Assembly (NCBI RefSeq): GCF_029963765.1
Contig: NZ_JALBYU010000010.1
Span: 62,001-126,000, forward strand
Direction of reading: 5' to 3'
From: Pseudomonas sp. UYIF39
GTDB lineage: Bacteria; Pseudomonadota; Gammaproteobacteria; Pseudomonadales; Pseudomonadaceae
Length of the DNA stretch: 64,000 bases
Shown piece by piece: positions 25,451 to 33,255 of this stretch. A program made the translations under genes and the position numbers. The stretch's first letter is position 1. Each line of letters opens with the position of its first letter. The notes under the pieces are model-generated. The model was not told where the DNA came from, made no database searches, and worked only from the letters and a program-made list of their open reading frames with translations.

Positions 25451-26890
25451 ATGACCAATCTCTTGCTCTACCAACGTATTGCTCAACAGCTGGCCGAAGA
25501 CATCCGTCGTGGCGTCTATCAACCGGGGGAGCGTGTGCCTTCTGTGCGCAAGATGAGCTCGCAGCTCAACGTCAGCCATGCGACGGTGTTGCAGGCTTAC
25601 GCCAACCTTGAGGATCAGGGGCTGATCCGCGCTCGGCCGCAGTCCGGTTATTACGTGCACCAGACCCCGGCACTGACCGCGCCGACACCGGACATCGCCC
25701 GGGTCGAGCGTCCAGGTCTAGTCACTCGCAGCAGCATTATCCAACAAGTCCTGGTCGAATCCCGCCGCGAGGGTGTGTTTCCCTTGGGCGCGGCGGTACC
25801 GAGCGTTGATTATCTGCCGGTGCGGGCGCTGCATCAGCAACTGGCCAAAGTCACCCGTTTCCATAGCCCGCGGGCGTTCAGCTACATGTTCAGCCCGGGG
25901 TTCGAACCGTTGCGCCGACAAGTGGCGATCCGCATGCGCGATGCCGGCGTGGTGGTCGATCCGTCGGAAGTGGTAATTACCCACGGCTGCGTTGATGCCT
26001 TGCAGATGTCCCTGCGAGTGCTGACCCGCCCAGGCGACCTGATCGCCGCCGAATCGCCGACCTACTACGGTTTGCTGCAACTGGCTGACCTGCTGGGCCT
26101 CAAGGTCATCGAGATCCCGAGCGATCCGGCCACCGGTATGAGCCTTGAAGCTTTGCAGCTGGCGGCCAACCAGTGGTCGATCAAGGCGCTGGTGCTGACC
26201 ACTCGTCTGAGCAATCCATTGGGCGGCACCATGCCCGAAGAGCGGCAAAAGCAACTGCTGCGCCTGGCCTCGGATTTCGATATCCAGATTGTCGAAGACG
26301 ATATCTACGGCGAACTGATGTTCGAGCAGGGTCGCACCAAATCACTCAAAGCCTACGATCGGCTGGATCGGGTGATCTATTGCTCAAGCTTCTCCAAAAC
26401 CCTGTCGCCGGGCGTACGGATCGGCTGGATGATTGCCGGCAAGTACCAGCAGGAAATCCAGCGTTTGCAGACCTTCAGCACCCATTCGGCCTGCAGCGTC
26501 ACGCAGATGGGCATTGCGGCCTATCTGGAGAACGGTGGTTACGACCGGCATTTGCGCTACATCCGTCAGGAGTACCGCAAGAACCTCAGCGCTTTCCAGT
26601 TGGCGGTGCAGCAATACTTCCCGGAAGGCACGCAGATGACCCGGCCGACCGGCGGCTTCATTCTGTGGGTCAGCCTGCCGGGGCGGGTCAACACGCAGGA
26701 GCTGCACGTTCGCGCGTTGCAGCAGGGCATCAGCATCGCGCCAGGGCTGATTTTCAGTAACACCGAGCAGTTCAACCACTGCATTCGGCTGAACTGCGGT
26801 ACACCCTGGAACCGTGAAGCCGAACGTGCATTGATGACCCTGGGCATGCTCGCCACTCAGCTCTGTCAGGAGATGGTCGGCGGCTTTTGA
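25451..26890 (+). CDS. MocR-family regulator (GntR domain fused to aminotransferase domain)
   Basis: The 479-residue fusion has a winged helix of GntR type at 1-72 (DIRRGVYQPGERVPSVRKMS, VSHATVLQAYANLEDQGLI) and a fold-type I PLP domain at about 105-470. The PLP lysine is Lys316 in SSFSKTLSPGVRIGW; also seen are the aromatic stacking site ESPTYYGLL, TTRLSNPLGG (usually NPTG-like) and EDDIYGEL. Such proteins are PLP-sensing regulators rather than transaminases. No PLP-synthesis, GABA or taurine gene is adjacent, so the target other than itself is unknown. Repeats upstream suggest autoregulation. Confidence 0.9.
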   Translation: MTNLLLYQRIAQQLAEDIRRGVYQPGERVPSVRKMSSQLNVSHATVLQAYANLEDQGLIRARPQSGYYVHQTPALTAPTPDIARVERPGLVTRSSIIQQVLVESRREGVFPLGAAVPSVDYLPVRALHQQLAKVTRFHSPRAFSYMFSPGFEPLRRQVAIRMRDAGVVVDPSEVVITHGCVDALQMSLRVLTRPGDLIAAESPTYYGLLQLADLLGLKVIEIPSDPATGMSLEALQLAANQWSIKALVLTTRLSNPLGGTMPEERQKQLLRLASDFDIQIVEDDIYGELMFEQGRTKSLKAYDRLDRVIYCSSFSKTLSPGVRIGWMIAGKYQQEIQRLQTFSTHSACSVTQMGIAAYLENGGYDRHLRYIRQEYRKNLSAFQLAVQQYFPEGTQMTRPTGGFILWVSLPGRVNTQELHVRALQQGISIAPGLIFSNTEQFNHCIRLNCGTPWNREAERALMTLGMLATQLCQEMVGGF

Positions 26891-26979
26891 GGGGGCGGGC
26901 AGGTTGTTCCTGTCCGTGCTTGTCTTGTTGCGTGCAACAGGCGAGCATATGGCCTCCTGCCGTTTGCGCTGTTGGGTCC

Positions 26980-27453
26980 ATGAAATCGATTTTCCCCGCC
27001 GTTTGGCTATCGCTCTGCCTGCTAATGACCTTCCAGGCGGAAACCGTCATGGCCGCTTCCGTTCAGGAAAAACCGACAGCCAGCGCCACGTCGAAAAAGC
27101 CGGCTCCCGCTAAAAAAGCCACGCCGGTCAAAAAGAAAGCGGCCGCGGTGAAAAAGCGACCGCCGATTGCCTCCAAATCCAAGCCCGCGAGTGAGGTCGT
27201 GAAAACCAAGCTTCCTTCGCCCAACCTGGATTTGAGTTTGCCCCAAGGCATGGCCGAAGAACTGAAACCGATCGGTACGGTACCGTTGCCCAGACACGAT
27301 GCGGTGTTGCCGCAAATGTTCGGTGACAAGGCTGGCGGCTCTCCGTTTCAGCTCAACGGAAGGCTGATCAATAACGAAATGCAGTTGCAACGGCGGAACG
27401 AAGATCGCCGTGAAGTCGAAGGCGCAGCCCTGGAGTTCGAGTTCAAACGATAA
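26980..27453 (+). CDS. Exported Lys/Ala-rich protein of unknown function
   Basis: The 157-residue protein has a signal peptide (MKSIFPAVWLSLCLLMTF, cleavage near VMAA), then a low-complexity Lys/Ala/Pro segment at about 30-75 (KKPAPAKKATPVKKKAAAVK), then an unremarkable C-terminal part ending EFEFKR. The basic segment resembles histone-H1-like or AlgP-like tails, but export argues against DNA binding and for interaction with lipopolysaccharide or cell wall. The start at 26980 is chosen because the signal peptide begins there; the frame is open upstream to 26887. I do not recognise the family. Confidence 0.65.
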   Translation: MKSIFPAVWLSLCLLMTFQAETVMAASVQEKPTASATSKKPAPAKKATPVKKKAAAVKKRPPIASKSKPASEVVKTKLPSPNLDLSLPQGMAEELKPIGTVPLPRHDAVLPQMFGDKAGGSPFQLNGRLINNEMQLQRRNEDRREVEGAALEFEFKR

Positions 27454-27616
27454 TTCCTTACCGTTCGAGACCCGCTGGCCAGGCGCTTTGTCGGAGACTG
27501 ATCAGTCACGCTCGTTTAAGCGAAAAAACCCGGGTCCAGGCAATTTTAAACAAGCGTTTTAGCGGTTACTCTGTGCCACGTCCTTTAACACATCGTCCAT
27601 CGAGGAGCTCGTCGTC

Positions 27617-27871
27617 ATGAAGTGCCGTGAAGGCTGTGGCGCCTGTTGCATTGCCCCTTCCATCAGTTCACCGATTCCCGGCATGCCCAATGGCAAACCC
27701 GCCGGAGAACGTTGCGTACAACTCTCTGTCGATAACCTGTGCGGCATTTTCGGCAAACCGGAACGTCCTGCAGTGTGTTCGGCGTTCGAAGCCGACATCG
27801 AAGTCTGCGGAAGCAGCAGCGACGAAGCGATCAAATTGCTGGGTTGGTGGGAGCAAATGACGGCGGCGTGA
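27617..27871 (+). CDS. YkgJ-family cysteine cluster protein
   Basis: The 84-residue protein begins MKCREGCGACC, the CxxxCxxCC cluster of the YkgJ family (putative Zn or Fe-S binding), with further cysteines in GERCVQL, DNLCGIF, PAVCSAF and IEVCGSS. GAGGAG precedes the ATG. The gene is 163 bases after the exported Lys-rich protein and 41 bases before the START-domain gene, possibly in one transcript with the latter. Biochemical function is unknown. Confidence 0.85.
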   Translation: MKCREGCGACCIAPSISSPIPGMPNGKPAGERCVQLSVDNLCGIFGKPERPAVCSAFEADIEVCGSSSDEAIKLLGWWEQMTAA

Positions 27872-27912
27872 TGTGTTCAACGAACGGATCTTCAACAATA
27901 AGGAATAAGACT

Positions 27913-28518
27913 ATGGGTTCGCTGCAACGTATGGCTGTGCTGTGTGGTTTGACGGTTTTGCTCGCCAACACGGCTGCTCAGGCCGAAGACTGGAAAGTCG
28001 CCAAGGAACAGGACGGCATCAAGATCTCCTTGAGCGAGGTGGCCGGCTCCGATTACAAGGCCTACCGTGGTGTCACGCTGATGAAGACCACTGTGGCCAA
28101 ACTGCGTGCATTGCAGGAAGACGTGCCGGGGGCCTGCGCCTGGATTCACGAATGCAAGACCCAGAAATTGCTCAAACACGAAGGTGATCAGAGCTGGACC
28201 TACACTCAGTTCAATACTCCTTGGCCGGTTACCGAGCGTGATTCGGTGCTGCATGTAACCACCATCGAAGGGGCTGATGGCAGCCTGACCCGTAAGCTTG
28301 AAGGTGTGCCGAAGTACATTCCTGAAGAAAAAGGCTTTGTGCGGGTGACCAAGGTCGACGGTTTCTGGAAGTTCGTGCCTAAGGGCGACCAGATTGAAGT
28401 GACCTATCAGGTGCACACCGAGCCGGGCGGCAGCATACCGTCTATGGTCGCCAACAAGTTTGTGGTTGATGCGCCATTCAATACCTTGAAAGCTCTGAAA
28501 GAGCGCGCCGAGAAGTAA
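27913..28518 (+). CDS. Exported START-domain protein
   Basis: The 201-residue protein has a signal peptide (MAVLCGLTVLLANTAAQAED) and a START lipid-binding domain over most of the mature length: WKVAKEQDGIKISLSEV, GVTLMKTTVAKLRALQ, HECKTQKLLKHEG, YTQFNTPWPVTERDSVLHV. START domains hold a hydrophobic ligand in a helix-grip pocket. In Pseudomonas such proteins are periplasmic and uncharacterised. AATAAGGAATAAG precedes the ATG at 27913. It is followed by a long hairpin. Confidence 0.85.
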   Translation: MGSLQRMAVLCGLTVLLANTAAQAEDWKVAKEQDGIKISLSEVAGSDYKAYRGVTLMKTTVAKLRALQEDVPGACAWIHECKTQKLLKHEGDQSWTYTQFNTPWPVTERDSVLHVTTIEGADGSLTRKLEGVPKYIPEEKGFVRVTKVDGFWKFVPKGDQIEVTYQVHTEPGGSIPSMVANKFVVDAPFNTLKALKERAEK

Positions 28519-28536
28519 CAGCGCTGCTCTTTTGAT

Positions 28537-28565
28537 CAAACGCCCCGACTGGTTCGGGGCGTTTG
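28537..28565 (+). terminator. Hairpin terminator after the START-domain gene
   Basis: CAAACGCCCCGA and TCGGGGCGTTTG form a 12-base stem with a short loop, 18 bases after the stop. The following T-run is weak (GCATTTTG). Confidence 0.7.
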
Positions 28566-28803
28566 CATTTTGTAGTAAGGACGCTGCTTTATTTTGTTTC
28601 CGAATATGCGTTGCACGAAATTTTCACAAAGCCTCCAAGACAATTCGCCCGCGCCAACATCCGGGCAGTAATCAATGGCAATGCGGCGGTTGATCGTGCA
28701 ACATTTGCGCACCGTGCAAGCCCCGGGGCCGAGTACTGGCCAACAGAGGGCAAGGCGCAGCTGTTTTTTTGAAACTTCAACTTCCAATGGGTCCTAAAAC
28801 GAC

Positions 28804-30897
28804 ATGGCAATCCCGGACGCCCTGAATCAGCAGCGAGCTTCTAGTCGCCTGCTGCAACCGACCGTCAAATCGCATCTGGCCTACACGCTGCTGTGTGCCC
28901 TGGTCATGATGGTCATGTTCAGCCTGCTGCGCGTTGCGCTGCTGGTTTACAACCGCGAGATGATCCTCGACACCCCGGCCTCGACCTTTCTCGAAGCGTT
29001 CGCCAACGGTCTGCGTTTCGACCTGCGCCTGGTGGTCTACCTCAGCATTCCATTGCTGCTGGCGCTATTCAGTGCCCGGGCGATGGCCGCACGCGGATTC
29101 TTCCGGTTCTGGCTGACCATTGCCTCGAGCATCGCCCTGTTCCTCGGCCTGATGGAGATGGACTTCTACCGCGAGTTCCACCAGCGTCTCAACGGCCTGG
29201 TCTTCCAATATGTAAAGGAAGACCCGAAAACCGTGATGAGCATGCTCTGGTACGGTTTCCCGGTGGTTCGCTACCTGCTGGCCTGGGCCGTGGGCACGTT
29301 GATCCTGACCCTGGCGTTCAAGGGCGCCGACCGCGCCACCCGTCCTCGGGGTCCATTCAGTGGCGGCAGCATTGGCACGCGCCAGATCGCCCCGTGGTAT
29401 GCACGCATCATGGTGTTCGTCGTCTGCCTGATGGTTTGTGTGGTGGCCGCTCGAGGCACCCTGCGCCAGGGCCCGCCACTGCGTTGGGGTGACGTCTACA
29501 CCACCAACTCGAACTTCGCCAACCAGTTGGGCCTCAACGGCACCTTGTCGCTGGTCGCCGCGGCCAAGAGCCGCATGTCCGAAGATCGCGACAACGTCTG
29601 GAAGGCCACCTTGCCACAGCCTGAAGCGCAGAAGATCGTGCGTGACATGCTGGTGATGCCGGACGAAAAACTGGTGGATGCTCAGACCGCCGCCGTACGT
29701 CGCGACTACACGCCACCAGCCGACAAGACCCTGCCGATCAAGAACGTCGTCGTGATCCTGATGGAAAGCATGGCCGGCCACTCGGTGGGCGCCTTGGGTG
29801 CACCGGGCAATATCACGCCGTACCTCGACAAACTGTCGAAGGAAGGCCTGCTGTTCGACCGCTTCTTCTCCAACGGCACCCATACCCACCAGGGTATGTT
29901 CGCCACCATGGCCTGCTTCCCGAACCTGCCGGGTTTCGAATACCTGATGCAGACGCCGGAAGGCAGCCACAAGTTGTCCGGCCTGCCGCAATTGCTCAGT
30001 GCCCGTAAATATGACGACGTGTACGTCTACAACGGCGACTTCGCCTGGGACAACCAGTCGGGTTTCTTCAGCAACCAGGGCATGACCAACTTTATTGGTC
30101 GTAATGACTTCGTGAACCCGGTGTTCTCCGATCCGACCTGGGGCGTGTCCGACCAGGACATGTTCGACCGTGGTCTGGTAGAGCTCAAGGCGCGGGAAAA
30201 CGGCAAGCCGTTCTATGCGCTGCTGCAAACCCTGTCCAACCACACGCCTTACGCCTTGCCGACACCATTGCCGGTTGAGCGCGTGACCGATCGCGGTAGC
30301 CTGAACGAGCATTTGACCGCCATGCGTTATGCGGACTGGGCGCTGGGCCAGTTCTTTGAAAAGGCCCGCAAGGAGCCGTATTTCAAAGAAACGCTGTTTG
30401 TGATCGTCGGCGACCACGGTTTTGGCAACGAGCGCCAGATCACCGAAATGGACCTGGGCCGCTTCAACGTGCCGATGCTGATGATCGCGCCGGGCATCCA
30501 GGAAAAATTCGGCCAGCTTGACCATACCGTGGGCACGCAGATCGACATCGTGCCGACCATCATGGGCCGCATTGGTGGCGAAGTGCGTCATCAGTGCTGG
30601 GGCCGTGATTTGCTCAACTTGCCTGAAGGCGACACCGGTTTTGGCGTGATCAAGCCATCGGGTAGCGAGCAGACCACCGCCATCATCACGGCAGATCAGA
30701 TCCTGGTGCTGCCGAAAGAAAAGGAAATGGCACCGAAGATGTACCAGTACGAACTGGGCGCGACACCTCACGCCGAGATCGTTCCGGATGCACCGCGTAC
30801 CGCTGAGCTGAAACTCAAGCTCGAAGCGTTCCTGCAAACGGCGACCAAGAGCCTGATCGACAACACCGCCGGTGTGGTTGACAGCAAGCCGGACTAA
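28804..30897 (+). CDS. LtaS-family membrane phosphoglycerol transferase / sulfatase-fold protein
   Basis: The 697-residue inner-membrane protein has about five transmembrane segments in residues 24-220 and a large periplasmic alkaline-phosphatase-fold domain at about 310-620. Metal and nucleophile elements are VVVILMESMAGHSVG (Glu321), SNGTHTHQGMFATM (Thr359 or Thr361 as nucleophile) and FVIVGDHGFGN. LtaS/OpgB-type enzymes move phosphoglycerol or phosphoethanolamine from phospholipid to an acceptor; Gram-negative bacteria lack lipoteichoic acid, so periplasmic glucan or a lipid is a more likely acceptor. The ribosome-binding site is weak. The gene stands alone with a strong terminator. Confidence 0.88.
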   Translation: MAIPDALNQQRASSRLLQPTVKSHLAYTLLCALVMMVMFSLLRVALLVYNREMILDTPASTFLEAFANGLRFDLRLVVYLSIPLLLALFSARAMAARGFFRFWLTIASSIALFLGLMEMDFYREFHQRLNGLVFQYVKEDPKTVMSMLWYGFPVVRYLLAWAVGTLILTLAFKGADRATRPRGPFSGGSIGTRQIAPWYARIMVFVVCLMVCVVAARGTLRQGPPLRWGDVYTTNSNFANQLGLNGTLSLVAAAKSRMSEDRDNVWKATLPQPEAQKIVRDMLVMPDEKLVDAQTAAVRRDYTPPADKTLPIKNVVVILMESMAGHSVGALGAPGNITPYLDKLSKEGLLFDRFFSNGTHTHQGMFATMACFPNLPGFEYLMQTPEGSHKLSGLPQLLSARKYDDVYVYNGDFAWDNQSGFFSNQGMTNFIGRNDFVNPVFSDPTWGVSDQDMFDRGLVELKARENGKPFYALLQTLSNHTPYALPTPLPVERVTDRGSLNEHLTAMRYADWALGQFFEKARKEPYFKETLFVIVGDHGFGNERQITEMDLGRFNVPMLMIAPGIQEKFGQLDHTVGTQIDIVPTIMGRIGGEVRHQCWGRDLLNLPEGDTGFGVIKPSGSEQTTAIITADQILVLPKEKEMAPKMYQYELGATPHAEIVPDAPRTAELKLKLEAFLQTATKSLIDNTAGVVDSKPD

Positions 30898-30910
30898 GTC
30901 TTGATGCAAT

Positions 30911-30945
30911 AAAAAAGAGGCCCTTGAAAAGGGCCTCTTTTTTTT
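30911..30945. terminator. Strong bidirectional terminator
   Basis: AAAAAGAGGCCCTT-GAA-AAGGGCCTCTTTTT has a long stem with A's before and T's after, so it can stop both the LtaS-family gene and the convergent DUF3309 gene. Confidence 0.93.
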
Positions 30946-30958
30946 GCCGGTTAAACCT

Positions 30959-31111
30959 TTATATCTTGCCGAGCAACAGCAGGATCAACAGCACCACCAA
31001 CACGACGCCGATGATACCCGACGGGCCATAACCCCAACTTCTGGAGTGCGGGAACACTGGTAAACCACCAATCAGCAAGAGGATCAGGATTACGATAAGA
31101 ATTGTGCCCAT
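30959..31111 (-). CDS. DUF3309 small membrane protein
   Basis: The 50-residue protein consists of two hydrophobic helices (TILIVILILLLIGGLPVF and GIIGVVLVVLLILLLLG) joined by HSRSWGYGPS, the typical DUF3309 layout. AAGGAAATAGAC precedes the ATG at 31111. Small proteins of this kind are often induced by stress in Pseudomonas, but no function is established to my knowledge. Confidence 0.85.
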   Translation of the reverse strand: MGTILIVILILLLIGGLPVFPHSRSWGYGPSGIIGVVLVVLLILLLLGKI

Positions 31112-31396
31112 GTCTATTTCCTTGTTGGAAGTGTTCTGGAATACCTGGCGTTTAACTGTCAGCCGGGATGCTATAAAACCAGGCTGCTTACAAAATCCGA
31201 CTGTCGCGCATGAAAGAAAATTCCAAGTTTTTTTAATGTTTTTCGAAGAAAGGCTTATTTCGTTTTTTGTTGTACTAGTTGGTTCAGTGTTTGCCACGGT
31301 TTGCTCGGGCCATTCAGCAATCTGATGGAGCGTGGGTCCGGCAATATCCTTCGCTACACTCGGCCCATCTTCCCCGGAACAACAAGGCTGTTTGCT
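31112..31396. other. Intergenic region between DUF3309 and SDR genes
   Basis: The region is AT-rich around 31215-31290 (TTTTTTAATGTTTTTCG and similar), unlike neighbouring DNA, and must carry divergent promoters. I see no RNA gene or clear repeat in it. Confidence 0.5.
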
Positions 31397-32212
31397 ATGC
31401 AAAATCGCATGATGATCACTGGTGCGGGCTCAGGCTTAGGTCGCGAAATCGCGCTGCGCTGGGCGCGTGAAGGCTGGCAGCTGGCCTTGTCGGATGTCAG
31501 CGAACCCGGTCTGCAGGAAACCCTGAAATTGGTTCGCGAAGCCGGCGGCGACGGTTTTATCCAGCGTTGCGACGTGCGCGATTACAGCCAGCTGACCGCT
31601 TTCGCCCAAGCCTGCGACGAGAAACTCGGTGGCATCGATGTCATCGTCAACAACGCCGGCGTTGCCTCGGGCGGGTTCTTCAGTGAACTGTCCCTGGAAG
31701 ACTGGGACTGGCAGATCGCGATCAACCTGATGGGCGTGGTCAAGGGCTGCAAGGCCTTCCTGCCGCTGCTGGAAAAAAGCAAAGGCAAAATCATCAACAT
31801 CGCGTCGATGGCCGCCCTGATGCAAGGCCCGGCCATGAGCAACTACAACGTGGCCAAGGCTGGCGTGGTGGCGTTGTCCGAAAGCCTGTTGATCGAGCTG
31901 GCGCAGGAGGAAATCGGCGTGCACGTGGTGTGCCCGTCGTTCTTCCAGACCAACCTGCTGGACTCCTTCCGTGGACCGACGCCGGCCATGAAAGCCCAGG
32001 TCGGCAAGTTGCTGGAAAGCTCGCCGATCACCGCGGCCGACATTGCCGACTACATCTATCAGCACGTCGCCGCCGGCGAATTCATGATTCTGCCCCACGA
32101 ACAGGGCCGCATGGCCTGGGCGCTCAAGCAGAAGAACCCGCAATTGCTCTACGACGAAATGACCGTCATGGCCGACAAAATGCGCGCCAAGGCCAAACAA
32201 ACCGCAGGTTGA
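31397..32212 (+). CDS. SDR-family oxidoreductase
   Basis: The 271-residue classical short-chain dehydrogenase has the cofactor loop TGAGSGLGREIA near residue 8, NNAGVASGG, active-site Ser in INIASMAALMQ and Tyr/Lys in YNVAK. Asp in LSDV after beta-2 suggests NAD preference. AAGG precedes the ATG at 31397; an earlier in-frame start at 31301 would add a non-conserved tail. The C-terminal part (FMILPHEQGRMAWALKQKNP) resembles acetoin-dehydrogenase-like SDRs. The substrate is unknown. Confidence 0.88.
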   Translation: MQNRMMITGAGSGLGREIALRWAREGWQLALSDVSEPGLQETLKLVREAGGDGFIQRCDVRDYSQLTAFAQACDEKLGGIDVIVNNAGVASGGFFSELSLEDWDWQIAINLMGVVKGCKAFLPLLEKSKGKIINIASMAALMQGPAMSNYNVAKAGVVALSESLLIELAQEEIGVHVVCPSFFQTNLLDSFRGPTPAMKAQVGKLLESSPITAADIADYIYQHVAAGEFMILPHEQGRMAWALKQKNPQLLYDEMTVMADKMRAKAKQTAG

Positions 32213-32277
32213 GCTTGCCCCCTACACAACACCGTCGTTAGGGTGGCCGCCATCGGCCATCCTCACGAGACGTTTGC

Positions 32278-32610
32278 ATGCTCAATTACCTGTGGTTTTT
32301 TCTCGCCGCGCTGTTCGAAATTGCCGGCTGTTTCGCCTTCTGGATGTGGCTGCGCCAGGGTAAAAGCGCCTGGTGGGTCGTGCCAGCTCTGCTCAGTCTG
32401 ACCTTGTTTGCGCTGCTGCTGACCCGCATCGAAGCGACCTACGCCGGTCGCGCCTATGCCGCTTACGGTGGCATCTACATCATCGCGTCGATCGGCTGGC
32501 TGGCGGTGGTCGAGCGGATTCGTCCGCTGGGCTCGGACTGGCTCGGCGTGGCGCTGTGTGTGATCGGGGCCACCGTCATCCTTTTCGGCCCACGCTTCTC
32601 CGTTTCCTGA
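32278..32610 (+). CDS. YnfA-family membrane protein
   Basis: The 110-residue protein has four hydrophobic helices and the UPF0060 pattern: [39 protein letters not shown] and a closing [12 protein letters not shown]. It belongs near the small multidrug resistance fold; transport function is suspected but not shown. A perfect 7-base hairpin TGAAGGA-TCGG-TCCTTCA (32608-32625) overlaps its stop codon. Confidence 0.88.
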   Translation: MLNYLWFFLAALFEIAGCFAFWMWLRQGKSAWWVVPALLSLTLFALLLTRIEATYAGRAYAAYGGIYIIASIGWLAVVERIRPLGSDWLGVALCVIGATVILFGPRFSVS

Positions 32611-32730
32611 AGGATCGGTCCTTCAATCAATGGATTTGTCAGACGTTTCCTTAGGAAGCGTTCGTCCTGCGCTGTAGGGTGGGACTGATTGTCTGTCAGC
32701 GCATTGAAGAGCTGCTGCACGCGAGGCATC

Positions 32731-32755
32731 TTCAGGGTCCGATAACCCTGAAGGA
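32731..32755 (+). promoter_or_regulatory. Leader hairpin adjoining the csrA ribosome-binding site
   Basis: TTCAGGGT-CCGATA-ACCCTGAA is a perfect 8-base stem whose 3' foot merges with the AAGGA of the csrA-family gene. GAAGGATG also fits the CsrA/RsmA target core (A-N-GGA). The stem could limit ribosome access and allow autoregulation. Confidence 0.5.
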
Positions 32756-32763
32756 TGAATGTC

Positions 32764-32949
32764 ATGCTTGTACTCAGTCGCGTTGTGGGCGAATTGATTT
32801 CCATCGGTGACGACATTTCCGTGCGCATTGTCGCGGTCAACGGCAACACTGTGCGCTTCGGAGTCGAAGCGCCGCAGAACGTCAGCGTGCACCGGGCGGA
32901 GGTCTACGACCGCATCCAGGCCAAACGGGCAAAAAACAAAGGGCGCTGA
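32764..32949 (+). CDS. CsrA/RsmA-family RNA-binding protein, divergent paralogue
   Basis: The 61-residue protein has the CsrA fold: LVLSRVVGELISIGDDISV, RIVAVNGNTVRFGVEAP, then VSVHRAEVYDRIQ. The key RNA-contact residues, Arg in the VRFGVEAP strand and the VHRAEVYDRI helix with Arg44-type, are kept, but the N terminus (MLVLSRVVGE, not MLILTRKVGE) and the SVRIV strand differ from RsmA and RsmE. Fluorescent pseudomonads carry several paralogues. The ATG at 32764 gives the canonical N terminus; an ATG at 32755 would add three residues. A leader hairpin touches its ribosome-binding site. Confidence 0.88.
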   Translation: MLVLSRVVGELISIGDDISVRIVAVNGNTVRFGVEAPQNVSVHRAEVYDRIQAKRAKNKGR

Positions 32950-32954
32950 AGGCC

Positions 32955-33182
32955 TCAGTCGAACAGGTGCTTGGGCACATCATGCTTGAGCATCAACTGG
33001 CATTGCTCACTGTCCGGATCGAAGACAATCAGTGCCTGGCCCTTGGTCAATGCCTGGCGAACACGCAGAACACGGGTTTCCAGCGGCGTATCATCGCCGT
33101 TGTCCGTACCGTCGCGGGTCACGAAATCCTCGATCAGACGGGTGAGGGTGTCGACTTCAAGTTGGTCGTGGGGGATCAGCAT
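32955..33182 (-). CDS. YheU-family (UPF0270) small protein
   Basis: The 75-residue protein matches the YheU pattern: MLIPHDQLEVDTLTRLIEDF, VTRDGTDNGDDTPLE, and ALIVFDPDSEQCQL. The start at 33182 follows AGGTG at good spacing; a GTG six bases earlier is possible. It is convergent with the csrA paralogue across five bases. Function unknown. Confidence 0.85.
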   Translation of the reverse strand: MLIPHDQLEVDTLTRLIEDFVTRDGTDNGDDTPLETRVLRVRQALTKGQALIVFDPDSEQCQLMLKHDVPKHLFD

Positions 33183-33255
33183 AGGCACCTCGGCTAAACA
33201 ATGGCGCGATGCTACGGCGGTTCAACGCACAGAGCCAGTAGGAGCTGCGTTCGCT

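Noticed and set aside
29065-30909. 614-codon minus-strand frame opposite the LtaS-family gene
   Set aside because: Same artefact; the plus strand has clear transmembrane and active-site motifs.
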